The position numbers and the translations under genes were made by a program. 26,005 bases of DNA from an uncultured Bacteroidota bacterium. GTDB taxonomy: Bacteria; Bacteroidota; Bacteroidia; Chitinophagales; LD1. The notes below the pieces were generated by a model that was not told the origin of the DNA, did not search any database, and saw only the letters and a list, made by a program, of their open reading frames with translations. Shown one piece after another: positions 16,033 through 24,692 of this stretch. The DNA lies in NCBI GenBank assembly GCA_937894725.1, contig CALAYL010000062.1, positions 1-26,005 of the forward strand, read 5' to 3'. Numbering within the stretch: position 1 is the first letter of the stretch; each line of letters starts with the position of its first letter.

Positions 16033-16974
16033 ATGCTAAGATTTTCAGCTGATTATAGAACCCTCTTTTTTGTATTGCTCTACTTCATTTTTGCGATTAG
16101 TCCATGGATTCTTTGGCCAATGCTGAGCACTGCTCAGATAGTTTTATTGGTTTTAATAAACTGCTACCTTTCATTTACTTGTGCAGTGATTATTCACAAT
16201 ACCATGCATGCCCCAATTTTCTACAAGCGGTGGCAAAATAGTATTTTTCAGGTGGTGCTTGCTTTTACTTATGGTCACTCTACATCAGCTTATGTACCTG
16301 GCCACAATTTTAGTCATCATAAATATACACAAACACCCAAAGATGCGATTCGCACCACCAAGGCTCGCTTCAAAATAAACATCCTCAATCAACTCTTTTT
16401 TTTCTTTATAATGAGTGGAGATATATTGAAAGGTGAATTGCGGTTTGCAAATAAAATGCGAGTAGAAAATCCTTCGTGGTTTAGACAATATCTTTTTGAA
16501 ATGGCGATAGTGATAGTGGCCAAAATTGTATTGCTTTTTCTTAATTGGAGGTGTGCCATTCTATTTGTATTGATTCCACATCAATTTGCTGCTTGGGGAA
16601 TAGTAGGCACTAACTATTTCCAACACGATGGCTGTGATGAAACAGACGAGTATAATCACAGCAGAAATTTCAAGGGTAAAGTATTGAACTTTTTTTTGTT
16701 TAACAATGGCTTTCATGGAGCACATCATCAAAAGCCAAACCTTCACTGGAGTTTACTCCCAGCCTATCATGAATTGTATATTGCATCTCACATTCATCCT
16801 GCGCTCAATAGAGATTCGCTACTAGAGTACTTGTTTGAAACCCACATATATCCAGCAAAGCGGTTAGATTACTTGGGCAATGAAATCGTTTTACCCAATT
16901 CGGTAGCAGATGAAGATTGGGTAGGAACTATAAAAGCAAAAGACCACAAAACGGATTTGGCTGCTATACAATAG
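16033..16974 (+). CDS. Membrane fatty acid desaturase
   Basis: A 313-residue integral-membrane di-iron enzyme that inserts a double bond, or sometimes a hydroxyl, into an acyl chain. Three histidine boxes are visible: HNTMH (55-59), HNFSHH (91-96) and HGAHH (228-232), with an extra histidine at QHDG (198). Hydrophobic segments lie at about 12-50, 70-82, 120-130 and 155-192. The substrate (phospholipid, lipid head group or carotenoid) cannot be told from sequence. The stop lies seven bases from the stop of the convergent hydrolase gene, with no room for a separate terminator. Confidence 0.88.
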   Translation: MLRFSADYRTLFFVLLYFIFAISPWILWPMLSTAQIVLLVLINCYLSFTCAVIIHNTMHAPIFYKRWQNSIFQVVLAFTYGHSTSAYVPGHNFSHHKYTQTPKDAIRTTKARFKINILNQLFFFFIMSGDILKGELRFANKMRVENPSWFRQYLFEMAIVIVAKIVLLFLNWRCAILFVLIPHQFAAWGIVGTNYFQHDGCDETDEYNHSRNFKGKVLNFFLFNNGFHGAHHQKPNLHWSLLPAYHELYIASHIHPALNRDSLLEYLFETHIYPAKRLDYLGNEIVLPNSVADEDWVGTIKAKDHKTDLAAIQ

Positions 16975-16981
16975 TCACAGA

Positions 16982-17935
16982 TTACTCAATGTGCTTTGTA
17001 TCCGGATATTCAACAGATGAAATGAAAGCCTCGATATCCGACTTTGTTTGTTCCATCTTTTCAACCATCGGCACGTGTCCACAATGGTCATAAATTTTAA
17101 CTGTGCTATTGCTCAGGTCATGTTTAAATCTAGATGCAAATTTTACATCCAACACTTCATCTTGTTTGCCCCAAATAATAAGAGAAGGTGTTTTAATTTC
17201 TTTTATCCAAGCTTCTTCTGGAAATTCATTGGAGTGAGCCATAGCGAAAAAGTTTTCCAAATTGCCCTCAATATTACCAAACATATTACTCTTGACAGCT
17301 TCATCAGGGTTTATTAAATCATCATTGTAAAACACTCTTTTCAATCGCTTTTTGGTAAGAAAAAGTGGAACTCCTTGTTTAAAAAGATACGGGGCGAATC
17401 CAAATCGAGCAATCTTCACTACGGACTTTTTGACCCGTTGTAAATCATAACCTGCTGCGGCTAAAAGCACCATACCTTTTACATTTTGTGGATTGTCATG
17501 GGTGGCCATCCATGCTATCCCTCCACCCATAGAATTGCCGACTATATAAACAGAATCGAGCTTGATATCGCGAATAAAATCGGTCATAAACGAACGATAA
17601 AGCGTCACCATTTCTTTCTCTCCTTTCGGCATTTCGGACAATCCAAACCCTGGCACATCGATGCGTATGATTCGATATTCGCTTTTCATAGACTTGGCTA
17701 TTTTCTCAAAATTTCGATGCGAACCACCAAATCCATGAATCATCAAAATCGGAATACCACTTCCTTCATCTACATAATGGATTTTGGCACCATGCCAAGT
17801 ATAAAAATGCGAGCCCTCTTGGCTTAATTCTTCTACTGCCTTAGCTCTTGATACAATCAAGCTTGGACGAAACAAAATACCCGCAAGCGCTACTATCAAA
17901 AATAGAACAAGTCCAATAACTACTTTCTTTATCAT
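16982..17935 (-). CDS. Alpha/beta hydrolase, membrane-anchored
   Basis: A 317-residue hydrolase. Residues 5-22 form one N-terminal membrane anchor or uncleaved signal. The oxyanion HGFGG is at 67-71, the nucleophile elbow GNSMGG places Ser135, the acid is in WGKQDEVLD and the base His in YDHCGH. This is a complete catalytic triad of the lipase/esterase/haloalkane-dehalogenase superfamily. The start at 17935 overlaps the stop of the upstream sterol-desaturase-family gene as ATGA, so the two are translationally coupled. The frame opens 29 codons earlier, but that part lies inside the neighbour gene and adds no conserved sequence. It probably hydrolyses an ester or amide bond; pairing with a membrane oxygenase hints at a lipid substrate. 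Confidence 0.87.
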   Translation of the reverse strand: MIKKVVIGLVLFLIVALAGILFRPSLIVSRAKAVEELSQEGSHFYTWHGAKIHYVDEGSGIPILMIHGFGGSHRNFEKIAKSMKSEYRIIRIDVPGFGLSEMPKGEKEMVTLYRSFMTDFIRDIKLDSVYIVGNSMGGGIAWMATHDNPQNVKGMVLLAAAGYDLQRVKKSVVKIARFGFAPYLFKQGVPLFLTKKRLKRVFYNDDLINPDEAVKSNMFGNIEGNLENFFAMAHSNEFPEEAWIKEIKTPSLIIWGKQDEVLDVKFASRFKHDLSNSTVKIYDHCGHVPMVEKMEQTKSDIEAFISSVEYPDTKHIE

Positions 17936-19164
17936 ACTAACCGTGATTTTCTTTTTGCTTGAATAAATGTAGCCCACAACATAGATAAGCCAAAAATTAA
18001 AAGAATACTTGCCAACTGCCAACTCAATAAGGGCGTATCAAAACTGTGATAAAATACCCAACCTAACGCAATAGCATTTACAAACAGGCGAACTGTTTCA
18101 ATGAGCATAGCATTTGCTTTGCCCTCTAGTACTCTGCTCCAACTAACTATCATCAAGATAATCGTAACACTCAAAAATATACGATCAAATAGTTCAATAG
18201 GTAATTTTTGATTGATGGCTATATACAACAATAAAAGTCCGATAACCACTTGCACGACCATGTAAAATCGAGATTGTGGAAATTCATTTGAGATATATTT
18301 AATTTGTTCAGTTGTGTTATATCCCACACGTGGTATGTGCCCATCGCCTACTCCCCTTGGTCGCCAACCTAACGGCATAAACCAAATCTTAATTTTGTCG
18401 ATAAAATAAGGTGCTGCTACTGCATCATCCCAAAGCTGTTTCCAAAATTGAATATTGATCAAAATAGGATCCCACGACTTAGGTGGCTTGGTTACACCAT
18501 AGCATACTGGCTCTACTTCAGGTTCATATGTTCCAAAGAGTTTGTCCCACAAAATAAATACTTCTGAAAAATTTTTATCTAAATATTGTGTATTGACTCC
18601 ATGGTGAACCCGATGATGTGCAGGCACCACAAATACCTTCCCTATCCATCCCATTTTGTTGATAGCCTTAGTATGATGCCAATATGCTAGCAAAAGATGA
18701 ACAGCTGCTACACTATACACCATTTCGGGAGAAAACCCAAGTAAAGGAAATACCCAATCAAAAAAAGCAAATTGAAAAATACGTTGCGTGAAACTCGCTC
18801 TCAAACCTACAGAAAGGTTAAGCTCCTCTGAGGAATGATGAGGCATATGTGCCGCCCAAAATATATTGACACTATGCCCTACTCGGTGAAACCAGTAAAA
18901 AACAAAATCCTGAAGCACAAGCAGCAAAATAAAATTGTACCAAACTACTTCAAATTTGTATGGGGCAAACTGATACAGAAAACCATAAAACTTAAATACA
19001 AAATAAGCGACCGCTAAGTTGACACATTGATTGCCAATACCTGTACCTAAATTGGCTATCGTATCTTGAAAAGAATACAACTTTTTGCCTGAAAAATGAG
19101 AATATAAAATCTCTGCCAACAACAGTAATAAGACCAGTGGAGTGATGAGTGCATATATATTCAT
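17932..19164 (-). CDS. Sterol desaturase/fatty acid hydroxylase family protein
   Basis: A 410-residue integral-membrane di-iron oxygenase family protein. Histidine clusters are HRVGH (93-97), HMPHH (106-110), HH at 163-164 and HHRVHH (183-188), the expected pattern for C-H hydroxylation or desaturation of lipids. An N-terminal hydrophobic block (about 4-20) begins the family domain, and further hydrophobic helices lie in the C-terminal third, longer than minimal members. The start at 19164 is chosen because MNIYALITPL matches family N-termini and a -7 box lies at 19210-19217; the 26-codon upstream extension to 19242 is Cys-rich and unlike the family. It shares an ATGA overlap with the hydrolase gene downstream. 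Confidence 0.88.
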   Translation of the reverse strand: MNIYALITPLVLLLLLAEILYSHFSGKKLYSFQDTIANLGTGIGNQCVNLAVAYFVFKFYGFLYQFAPYKFEVVWYNFILLLVLQDFVFYWFHRVGHSVNIFWAAHMPHHSSEELNLSVGLRASFTQRIFQFAFFDWVFPLLGFSPEMVYSVAAVHLLLAYWHHTKAINKMGWIGKVFVVPAHHRVHHGVNTQYLDKNFSEVFILWDKLFGTYEPEVEPVCYGVTKPPKSWDPILINIQFWKQLWDDAVAAPYFIDKIKIWFMPLGWRPRGVGDGHIPRVGYNTTEQIKYISNEFPQSRFYMVVQVVIGLLLLYIAINQKLPIELFDRIFLSVTIILMIVSWSRVLEGKANAMLIETVRLFVNAIALGWVFYHSFDTPLLSWQLASILLIFGLSMLWATFIQAKRKSRLV

Positions 19165-19209
19165 AAAGCAAAAGTACTGATTGCAATCACAATAGATAGC
19201 ATTATTAAA

Positions 19210-19217
19210 CAAAACTA
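19210..19217 (-). promoter_or_regulatory. Candidate -7 box (TAGTTTTG) for the sterol-desaturase/hydrolase pair
   Basis: Read on the minus strand, TAGTTTTG fits TAnnTTTG exactly and would give a leader of about 40 bases before the ATG at 19164. A second exact box, TACTTTTG at 19169-19176, lies too close to the ATG unless the transcript is leaderless. No convincing -33 TTTG is seen at the right spacing. Confidence 0.35.
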
Positions 19218-19387
19218 AGCAAAGACTAAATAAACGAAGCATTTACTCAACTAAAACCATAGCTCCCAAAATACTTAGAACTGTTCAGTATGATTAATTG
19301 CAACTCATATTATATAGAAAAAATTACCCAAATCCTAAACATTTTAACTTTTCAATTGTTTGAAAAAAATAAAGACCAACTACACTT

Positions 19388-21766
19388 ATGCGTTTCAATC
19401 TACTCATTTTACTCTCCTTTACTTTTACATTTTTAAGTCATGGTCAAACTGGCATCATCAAAGGCCGTATCACTGAATCTGGCGGTGGTAAAGTAGTCGA
19501 ATTTGCCACTGTAGTACTTGAAGGAACTACTACTGGAGCCCAGTCTGACCTTGATGGAAATTACCTTATCCAAAACCTCAAGCCAGGCACATACAACCTT
19601 GTAGTATCGGTGATTGGCTACAAATCAAAAACACTTTTTGAAATAGGTGTGACCAACTCAAAACCTGCAGTAGTAGATATTGAACTAGAATCAAGCACCC
19701 TCAATTTGGAAGAGGTAGTAGTTAAAGCCAACCCTTTTCAACGAAAAGAAGAAAGCCCTATATCTGTTCGCTCGCTAGGGCTAGATGAAATACAGCGTGC
19801 ACCTGGCGCAAATCAAGATATATCTAAAGTCGTACAATCCATACCTGGAGTAGGATTTAGCACAGGATTTAGAAATGATATTTTCATACGAGGTGGCTCA
19901 TCAGCCGAAAATCGCTTCTACATGGATGACATCGAAATCCCAAACATCAATCACTTCGCTACTCAAGGTTCTAGCGGTGGCCCCATTGGGATGATAAATG
20001 TTGACTTTATTCGAGATGTCAATTTTTACTCAAGCGCATTCGCAGCAAACCGTGGCAATATGCTCAGCTCAAACATGGATATTCGCCTTAGAGAAGGACG
20101 AGACGATCGCTGGGGTGGCTCACTAAGACTAGGTTCTAGCGAGGCTTATGCAACTATGGAATCGCCTTTAAATAAAAAGAAGACCGCAACCATTTTAGCC
20201 TCATTTCGGTTTTCTTATTTGCAATTACTTTTCAAAGCCTTTGACCTCGCATTTTTGCCCACCTATTCTGACCAACAATTAAAGGTAAAATGGCGACCTA
20301 CAAAAAACGATGAGCTGACCGTTTTAGGGCTTTCATCTGCTGATTATTTCAAACTAAATTTAGGTGCAAACAAAACCGAATCGCAACGCTATCAACTAGC
20401 CGTATTGCCACAATACAACCAATGGAGCTATATGCTAGGTGCCAAGTACAATCACTATTTTGAAAACAATTCTTATCTACAAGTAGTGATGAGTAGAAAC
20501 TCGCTTATCAATAAATATGTCAAATATCAAGACAACGAAAAGTCAAAACCCAAAACAGCCGACTACTCCTCTACCGAATCAGAAAATAAACTTAGAATAG
20601 AATACACGGGTCGAAAAAAGGGCTGGAAATACAACGTTGGTGTGGGATACGAACTTGCACGTTATTACAATCGTAGCGATTTTAGCTCACCCTTTGGACC
20701 AGTCAATTTTGAGACAAAAATCTTTATTCACAAATTTGCTGCTTTCAGTCAAATTTCAAAAGCATTTTTTAAAGATAGATGGGCACTTTTGTTTGGCTTG
20801 AGATTGGATGGCAATAGTTTCAACAACTCCATGGCCAATGTAGCCAATCAAGCTTCTCCCCGTTTATCTTCGTCTGTGTCTATAATAGAAGGTTTGAGGT
20901 GGAATTTCAACACTGGATACTATCACCAAATGCCTGCCTACACCTCGCTTGGCTATAGAGATCACACAAATGCACTGATCAACAAAAACACATTGACCTA
21001 TATGCGCAATCTTCACGTAGTTACAGGATTTGATTATGCTACCAAATGGAATGGTCGATTCTCAGTTGAAGGATTTTATAAGCAATATTTCAATGTGCCA
21101 TTTTCAGTAAAAGAGCAAGTCAGTTTAGCTAACTTAGGCGGTGGGTTTGGCGTGATAGGCAATGAGGCCGTTACTTCTACATCAAAAGGGAGAGCCTATG
21201 GTGCTGAGTTTTTGTATGAACAAAAATTGTTCAAAGGGTTTTATGGCTCATTGGCTTATACGTTATTCTGGAGCGAATTTACAGATGGTACAGGGCGTTA
21301 CCGCCCATCTTCGTGGGATGCGCGCCACATTGTATCATTTTCTTTGGGCAAGAAGTTCAAAAAAGGATGGGAACTAGGCGGCAGAATCAGAGCACAAGGA
21401 GGTACACCTTACACTCCTTACGATTTGCCTACTTCATCACTCATAAGCGTTTATAATGCTCAACCTACGGGTGTCTTAGACTACACTAGACTAAATCAAG
21501 AAAGGCTGAAATTTTTCTATGCCCTTGACTTGCGTGTTACAAAAAAATTTGCCTTTAAATATTGGGGGCTTGAGCTCTATCTTGACTTGCAAAATGCCAC
21601 CCTTGCAAGGCCAGATCAACAAGGCAATTTTACGTTAAATTTTGCTCCTGATGGAAGCTCACAAGTTGACCCTAATGATCCTAGCAGGTATCTCACTAAA
21701 ATCCTTACAGATGATAGACGGCTAGGCCAACTTCTACCCACCTTAGGGATTGTAATCACCTATTAG
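19388..21766 (+). CDS. TonB-dependent outer-membrane receptor with CarboxypepD_reg-like domain
   Basis: A 792-residue outer-membrane transporter driven by TonB. Residues 1 to about 19 are a signal peptide (cleavage near SHG). A carboxypeptidase-regulatory-like beta-sandwich spans about 22-105 (GIIKGRITES to VIGYKS). The plug domain follows (about 125-230), with IFIRGGSSAENRFYMDDIEI as its hallmark, and a long beta-barrel ends in GIVITY, a good BAM-recognition terminus. No SusD partner gene lies next to it, so it is not a polysaccharide-utilisation pair here; the ligand is unknown. Upstream bases carry an imperfect -7 box (TAACTTTT, 19345-19352). Confidence 0.92.
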   Translation: MRFNLLILLSFTFTFLSHGQTGIIKGRITESGGGKVVEFATVVLEGTTTGAQSDLDGNYLIQNLKPGTYNLVVSVIGYKSKTLFEIGVTNSKPAVVDIELESSTLNLEEVVVKANPFQRKEESPISVRSLGLDEIQRAPGANQDISKVVQSIPGVGFSTGFRNDIFIRGGSSAENRFYMDDIEIPNINHFATQGSSGGPIGMINVDFIRDVNFYSSAFAANRGNMLSSNMDIRLREGRDDRWGGSLRLGSSEAYATMESPLNKKKTATILASFRFSYLQLLFKAFDLAFLPTYSDQQLKVKWRPTKNDELTVLGLSSADYFKLNLGANKTESQRYQLAVLPQYNQWSYMLGAKYNHYFENNSYLQVVMSRNSLINKYVKYQDNEKSKPKTADYSSTESENKLRIEYTGRKKGWKYNVGVGYELARYYNRSDFSSPFGPVNFETKIFIHKFAAFSQISKAFFKDRWALLFGLRLDGNSFNNSMANVANQASPRLSSSVSIIEGLRWNFNTGYYHQMPAYTSLGYRDHTNALINKNTLTYMRNLHVVTGFDYATKWNGRFSVEGFYKQYFNVPFSVKEQVSLANLGGGFGVIGNEAVTSTSKGRAYGAEFLYEQKLFKGFYGSLAYTLFWSEFTDGTGRYRPSSWDARHIVSFSLGKKFKKGWELGGRIRAQGGTPYTPYDLPTSSLISVYNAQPTGVLDYTRLNQERLKFFYALDLRVTKKFAFKYWGLELYLDLQNATLARPDQQGNFTLNFAPDGSSQVDPNDPSRYLTKILTDDRRLGQLLPTLGIVITY

Positions 21767-21783
21767 AGATCACATCTAAATCG

Positions 21784-21891
21784 CTATATCCCCCAATACA
21801 TCTCCTTTACACTTCGATTAGCATACATGTCGTTGATAGTGTTTAGTGCAGCGTCACCCACCTTTTCGATGATGCTATTTTGTCTTTGATT
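21784..21891 (-). other. Possible 3' remnant of a lost gene
   Basis: On the minus strand, 35 sense codons read between an upstream TAA and a TAG at 21784-21786. They include DAALNTINDMYANRSVKEMY and look like the end of a real protein, but there is no start. This may be a gene tail left after deletion, or chance. Nothing else is seen in 21767-22035 apart from the promoter candidate at 21980. Confidence 0.25.
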
Positions 21892-21979
21892 TTAATCCAT
21901 AATAGCACAAAAAACCATGTCTAAGTCCAGCCCTATGTTACTGCACTAGGATATATTTTTATTATTAGTACAAATACCT

Positions 21980-22011
21980 ATTGTTCAAGACTCTTTTTTC
22001 CTAAAGTTTTG
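21980..22011 (+). promoter_or_regulatory. Candidate Bacteroidota promoter for the Asp-box T9SS gene
   Basis: ATTG (21980-21983), 20 bases, then AAGTTTTG (22004-22011). Each box is one base from the consensus TTTG and TAnnTTTG, and the spacing is right. The start would be near 22018, about 18 bases before the ATG. Confidence 0.4.
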
Positions 22012-22035
22012 TGTTAAATAAAAAAATTAAATTAT

Positions 22036-23388
22036 ATGAAACAAAAGCCACTTAAAGTATTGTTCTTTTGGACACTAATAATTCACTCGAGCATCTCCTT
22101 TGCGCAGCTATGGGCACCGGTATTCACAGCTTTAGATACCACTGCAGGAAACCGCATTCTGTCCACTTCAACAATAAGAGATTTTGCCTTTTATGATGAA
22201 AACAGAGGTATTGTCAGTTTTACCGATAAATATCATTTGACAGCAAACAGCGGTGCACTTTGGAGTGACTCTGGGTACGTGCAGTATACAGCACTTGGAG
22301 GGCTTTGTTACGCTGACTCACAAACTATTTTTGGATATTCGGGCATTAGGATAATAAAAAGTATAAACGGTGGTGGCTCTTTCAGTCTGGCAGCTACGCC
22401 TATTCCTTCTTTTAGCAATGCCTTTATTAAAGTTGAAGGCCGCTTTGGAATAGCTGTTGGACAAGGCTGTGGGGCAGCCTATAGCAATGATGGTGGAACG
22501 ACTTGGACCAGCATTCCACAAACATCTCTTTGCAACTCTTCAGGTGGTGGCCCCAATTTATTACATATTGACATTATTGACTCTTCTACTGCGTTTATAG
22601 GTGGACAGACTGGCAATATTTTTAAAACAGTGGATGGTGGCGCTACATGGAGTAGAATTACACCACCTGTATTTGGCAACGTATCAGGAACAAATGTGTT
22701 TGCTTTAGATTTTGTAACCGAGCAGCTAGGTTATATAATTCAAGAAGCAGGTGGCAATAACGGCAATACCGTTTATAAAACAACAGATGGAGGTGTTAAT
22801 TGGACGACTATCACACCACCACTTTTTGGAACTAATCTAGGGGGAAGATATGGCGCAATTTTTGCACAAGATTCAAACACTATTTATTTAGGAGCCTCTT
22901 ATAATAACCCCATAGCGTGTTTGATATATAAATCAACAAATGGTGGCGCAAGCTACTCAATTGATAACAATTTTTATGTTGGGGCTAGCACTAGCAACAT
23001 ACAATTCAATAAGTTTCAAAGAGCTGGGAACACACTTTTTGTAAGCACTGCAAATGGTGGTAATTCCTCTTCTGCTTCTCCGAAAGACCCTGGTTTAACC
23101 AGAATCTATAAGAGAAATCTATCGGCTACTGCTGCCGGCATTGAAAACAATAAAAAACTCATCAATTTCTCATTAGCGCCAAATCCAGCAGCAAGTTTCG
23201 TAATGATAGAAGGCCTAGATTCCAAATATATTTCAGGAATCTCTATTTTTTCTATTGATGGCAAATTGATGAAAACAATACAGCAATCACAACTAAACAT
23301 TGACATTGCTGACCTTAATGCTGGCATATATATAGTAAAGATTGAAACTAATAATGGACAATCAGGTGTAGCTAAGTTTATAAAATAG
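22036..23388 (+). CDS. Secreted Asp-box (BNR-like) beta-propeller protein with T9SS sorting domain
   Basis: A 450-residue exported protein. It has an N-terminal signal peptide ending near SFA (about residue 23). Repeated Asp-box-like turns occur: NDGGTTW, VDGGATW, TDGGVNW and TNGGASY. This is the pattern of sialidase/YCF48-like beta-propellers, here without visible sialidase catalytic residues. The last 75 or so residues (FSLAPNPAAS, then DLNAGIYIVKI) are a type A T9SS sorting domain. The likely location is the cell surface or outside. The role may be binding rather than catalysis; the substrate is unknown. Its architecture echoes the repeat protein at 24693-25937. Confidence 0.85.
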   Translation: MKQKPLKVLFFWTLIIHSSISFAQLWAPVFTALDTTAGNRILSTSTIRDFAFYDENRGIVSFTDKYHLTANSGALWSDSGYVQYTALGGLCYADSQTIFGYSGIRIIKSINGGGSFSLAATPIPSFSNAFIKVEGRFGIAVGQGCGAAYSNDGGTTWTSIPQTSLCNSSGGGPNLLHIDIIDSSTAFIGGQTGNIFKTVDGGATWSRITPPVFGNVSGTNVFALDFVTEQLGYIIQEAGGNNGNTVYKTTDGGVNWTTITPPLFGTNLGGRYGAIFAQDSNTIYLGASYNNPIACLIYKSTNGGASYSIDNNFYVGASTSNIQFNKFQRAGNTLFVSTANGGNSSSASPKDPGLTRIYKRNLSATAAGIENNKKLINFSLAPNPAASFVMIEGLDSKYISGISIFSIDGKLMKTIQQSQLNIDIADLNAGIYIVKIETNNGQSGVAKFIK

Positions 23389-23478
23389 CAAGTTGGTAAA
23401 AAGTTTAAGAGCGGCAAAAAAATGAAAACATTTTCATGCTAATCAATCTAGCTAATTTTGCGTCAGATTAAAACAAAG

Positions 23479-23500
23479 AGTGGGGACATTTGTCCCCACT
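23479..23500. terminator. Bidirectional hairpin between convergent genes
   Basis: AGTGGGGACA and TGTCCCCACT form a ten-base perfect inverted repeat over TT. It lies between the stop of the plus-strand Asp-box gene (23388) and the stop of the minus-strand small gene (23616). The following T content is weak on both strands. A second small palindrome, ATGAAAA-CA-TTTTCAT, is at 23422-23437. Confidence 0.65.
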
Positions 23501-23615
23501 TTCAGAGTTTGTAATAGAAAATAGCGGACTGGATAACGACCTCTATCTCAAGTTACGCTTCGCTATACTTACAGTTCTATTGTGTCTCACAACTTGCTTA
23601 TCAAGACCATTCGAC

Positions 23616-23888
23616 TTAAAACTGCTTGTTTAAATTGTGGTATTCAATTTTTGTCATATAAGGAAAGTAAGGCAAGGTAGCTATCAGTTCCTTAGTCTTA
23701 GTCTCTTCAACATTTTGAAAGATTAATACCGCGTCTTTTTTTGATACTGAAATAAAAAAGCTTTCCAAAATATGGTCTTCTTTCCATTGATTGACAAATT
23801 TCATTTCCTCTTTTGGTAATTCAGGATTTGATTTAATTGTGTCTATTCCGCTATCAGATAGCGTTATTAAAACTAAAATTCTGTTCAT
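23616..23888 (-). CDS. Muconolactone isomerase-like / YciI-like small protein
   Basis: A 90-residue protein with the pattern of a ferredoxin-like dimeric alpha/beta barrel. The LPYFPYM stretch near residues 73-79 resembles the LPLFPYM signature of muconolactone delta-isomerase, and the spacing of the preceding strand-helix units fits. No other aromatic degradation genes are nearby, so the enzymatic role is doubtful; it may be a related protein of unknown function. A good -7 box lies 25 bases upstream of the ATG. Confidence 0.65.
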   Translation of the reverse strand: MNRILVLITLSDSGIDTIKSNPELPKEEMKFVNQWKEDHILESFFISVSKKDAVLIFQNVEETKTKELIATLPYFPYMTKIEYHNLNKQF

Positions 23889-23913
23889 AGTATTAAGATT
23901 TAAAGTCGATTAA

Positions 23914-23921
23914 CAAAGTTA
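23914..23921 (-). promoter_or_regulatory. Candidate -7 box (TAACTTTG) for the small gene at 23888
   Basis: TAACTTTG on the minus strand is an exact TAnnTTTG match within the palindrome TAACAAAGTTA. The predicted start near 23907 gives a leader of about 20 bases. The -33 region has only ATTTC in place of TTTG. Confidence 0.45.
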
Positions 23922-23939
23922 AAAAAATATTGAAATGGT

Positions 23940-23948
23940 GGGGGGGGG
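23940..23948. repeat. Run of nine G
   Basis: Nine consecutive G on the plus strand in an AT-rich intergenic region, about 20 bases upstream of the -7 box at 23914-23921. Such tracts are prone to slippage and may be a length-variable site or a sequencing artefact. Confidence 0.8.
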
Positions 23949-24073
23949 TACATACCAATTTTAAGGGTCAAAAATAGTGTTTCAATAATTAGCGTGTCTT
24001 AAAACGCATCTAATGGAGTCGTTTTTTGCTTTAAATTTCTACTTTGAATGTTTTTGGAGTGGTTGTGCAACAG

Positions 24074-24097
24074 CTACTGCTGTTGGCAGTAGTTTTT
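24074..24097. terminator. Hairpin after the 188-residue gene
   Basis: CTACTGC, TGTTG, GCAGTAG followed by TTTTT on the plus strand: a seven-base stem with a T run. It lies just beyond the stop of the minus-strand gene at 24108. The T run faces the plus direction, so as a terminator for the minus gene it would be imperfect. Confidence 0.45.
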
Positions 24098-24107
24098 CTT
24101 TCTCTCG

Positions 24108-24674
24108 TCACGGTTTTCTGAATTTGTCAATTAGGTTATTTCCATTAATTCCAATACCTGCAATATTTGGTTTCAATTCAAGGTTGTCAAGGTCGAAAAT
24201 CTTACTCCAAAAATTTTCTTTCTCACCCAAGTTGAGTTTACGCTCTTTTTTTAAACTCTTTTTTATCTTGTCAAGTTTGGCTTTGTATTCGGGTGTATAG
24301 TTTGGCTTGTTTAAAAAGTTCTTTTCAAAATCGTCCATTTTTTCAATAAAGGATAAAGGATTTGCTTCGGTTAGTTTTTTGCAGACTTCTATATGTAGCC
24401 AAATAGACAAACTATGTAATCTTGATTGATACCCTGTCAATTTTAAATCACCGTCTTCAATAACAAAATCACCGTTTTCTATAGCTAAATCATTTTCTCC
24501 TTCTTTATCAATGTCTTTGATTAGATAGTGAACGTCTTTATAAAGAACTTCAATGAAATTTTCATTTTCTGCTCTTAAAGGTTCAAGCACTTTGTCAATA
24601 AATTCATCTAAGGATTTCTTGTCAGTATTTCTGATTTCTTCAATTAGATTTATGTAATCGTCCCGCTTTAGCAT
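24108..24674 (-). CDS. Hypothetical 188-residue protein
   Basis: No signal peptide or membrane segment. The protein is highly charged, helix-rich and probably cytoplasmic: MLKRDDYINLIEEIRN at the start, an acidic middle (about 55-78) with a short internal repetition, ENGDFVIEDGDLKL, and a lysine-rich helix near 135-150. I recognise no family. It lies 18 bases downstream of the repeat protein gene and probably shares its transcript. Its base composition is AT-rich, like that of the R-M genes at the other end. Confidence 0.7.
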   Translation of the reverse strand: MLKRDDYINLIEEIRNTDKKSLDEFIDKVLEPLRAENENFIEVLYKDVHYLIKDIDKEGENDLAIENGDFVIEDGDLKLTGYQSRLHSLSIWLHIEVCKKLTEANPLSFIEKMDDFEKNFLNKPNYTPEYKAKLDKIKKSLKKERKLNLGEKENFWSKIFDLDNLELKPNIAGIGINGNNLIDKFRKP

Positions 24675-24692
24675 AATGAAATTAATCTTAAT

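Noticed and set aside
17936..18022. Longer N-terminus for the alpha/beta hydrolase
   Set aside because: It lies inside the upstream gene; the ATG at 17935 gives an ATGA overlap and a proper membrane anchor at residue 5.
19165..19242. Longer N-terminus for the sterol-desaturase-family protein
   Set aside because: The extension is Cys-rich and unlike the family, and the best promoter box (19210-19217) lies within it.
24013..24300. Plus-strand ORF of 95 codons
   Set aside because: It is mostly antisense to the 188-residue minus-strand gene and contains the hairpin at 24074-24097; its Phe/Ser-rich composition is typical of a shadow frame.
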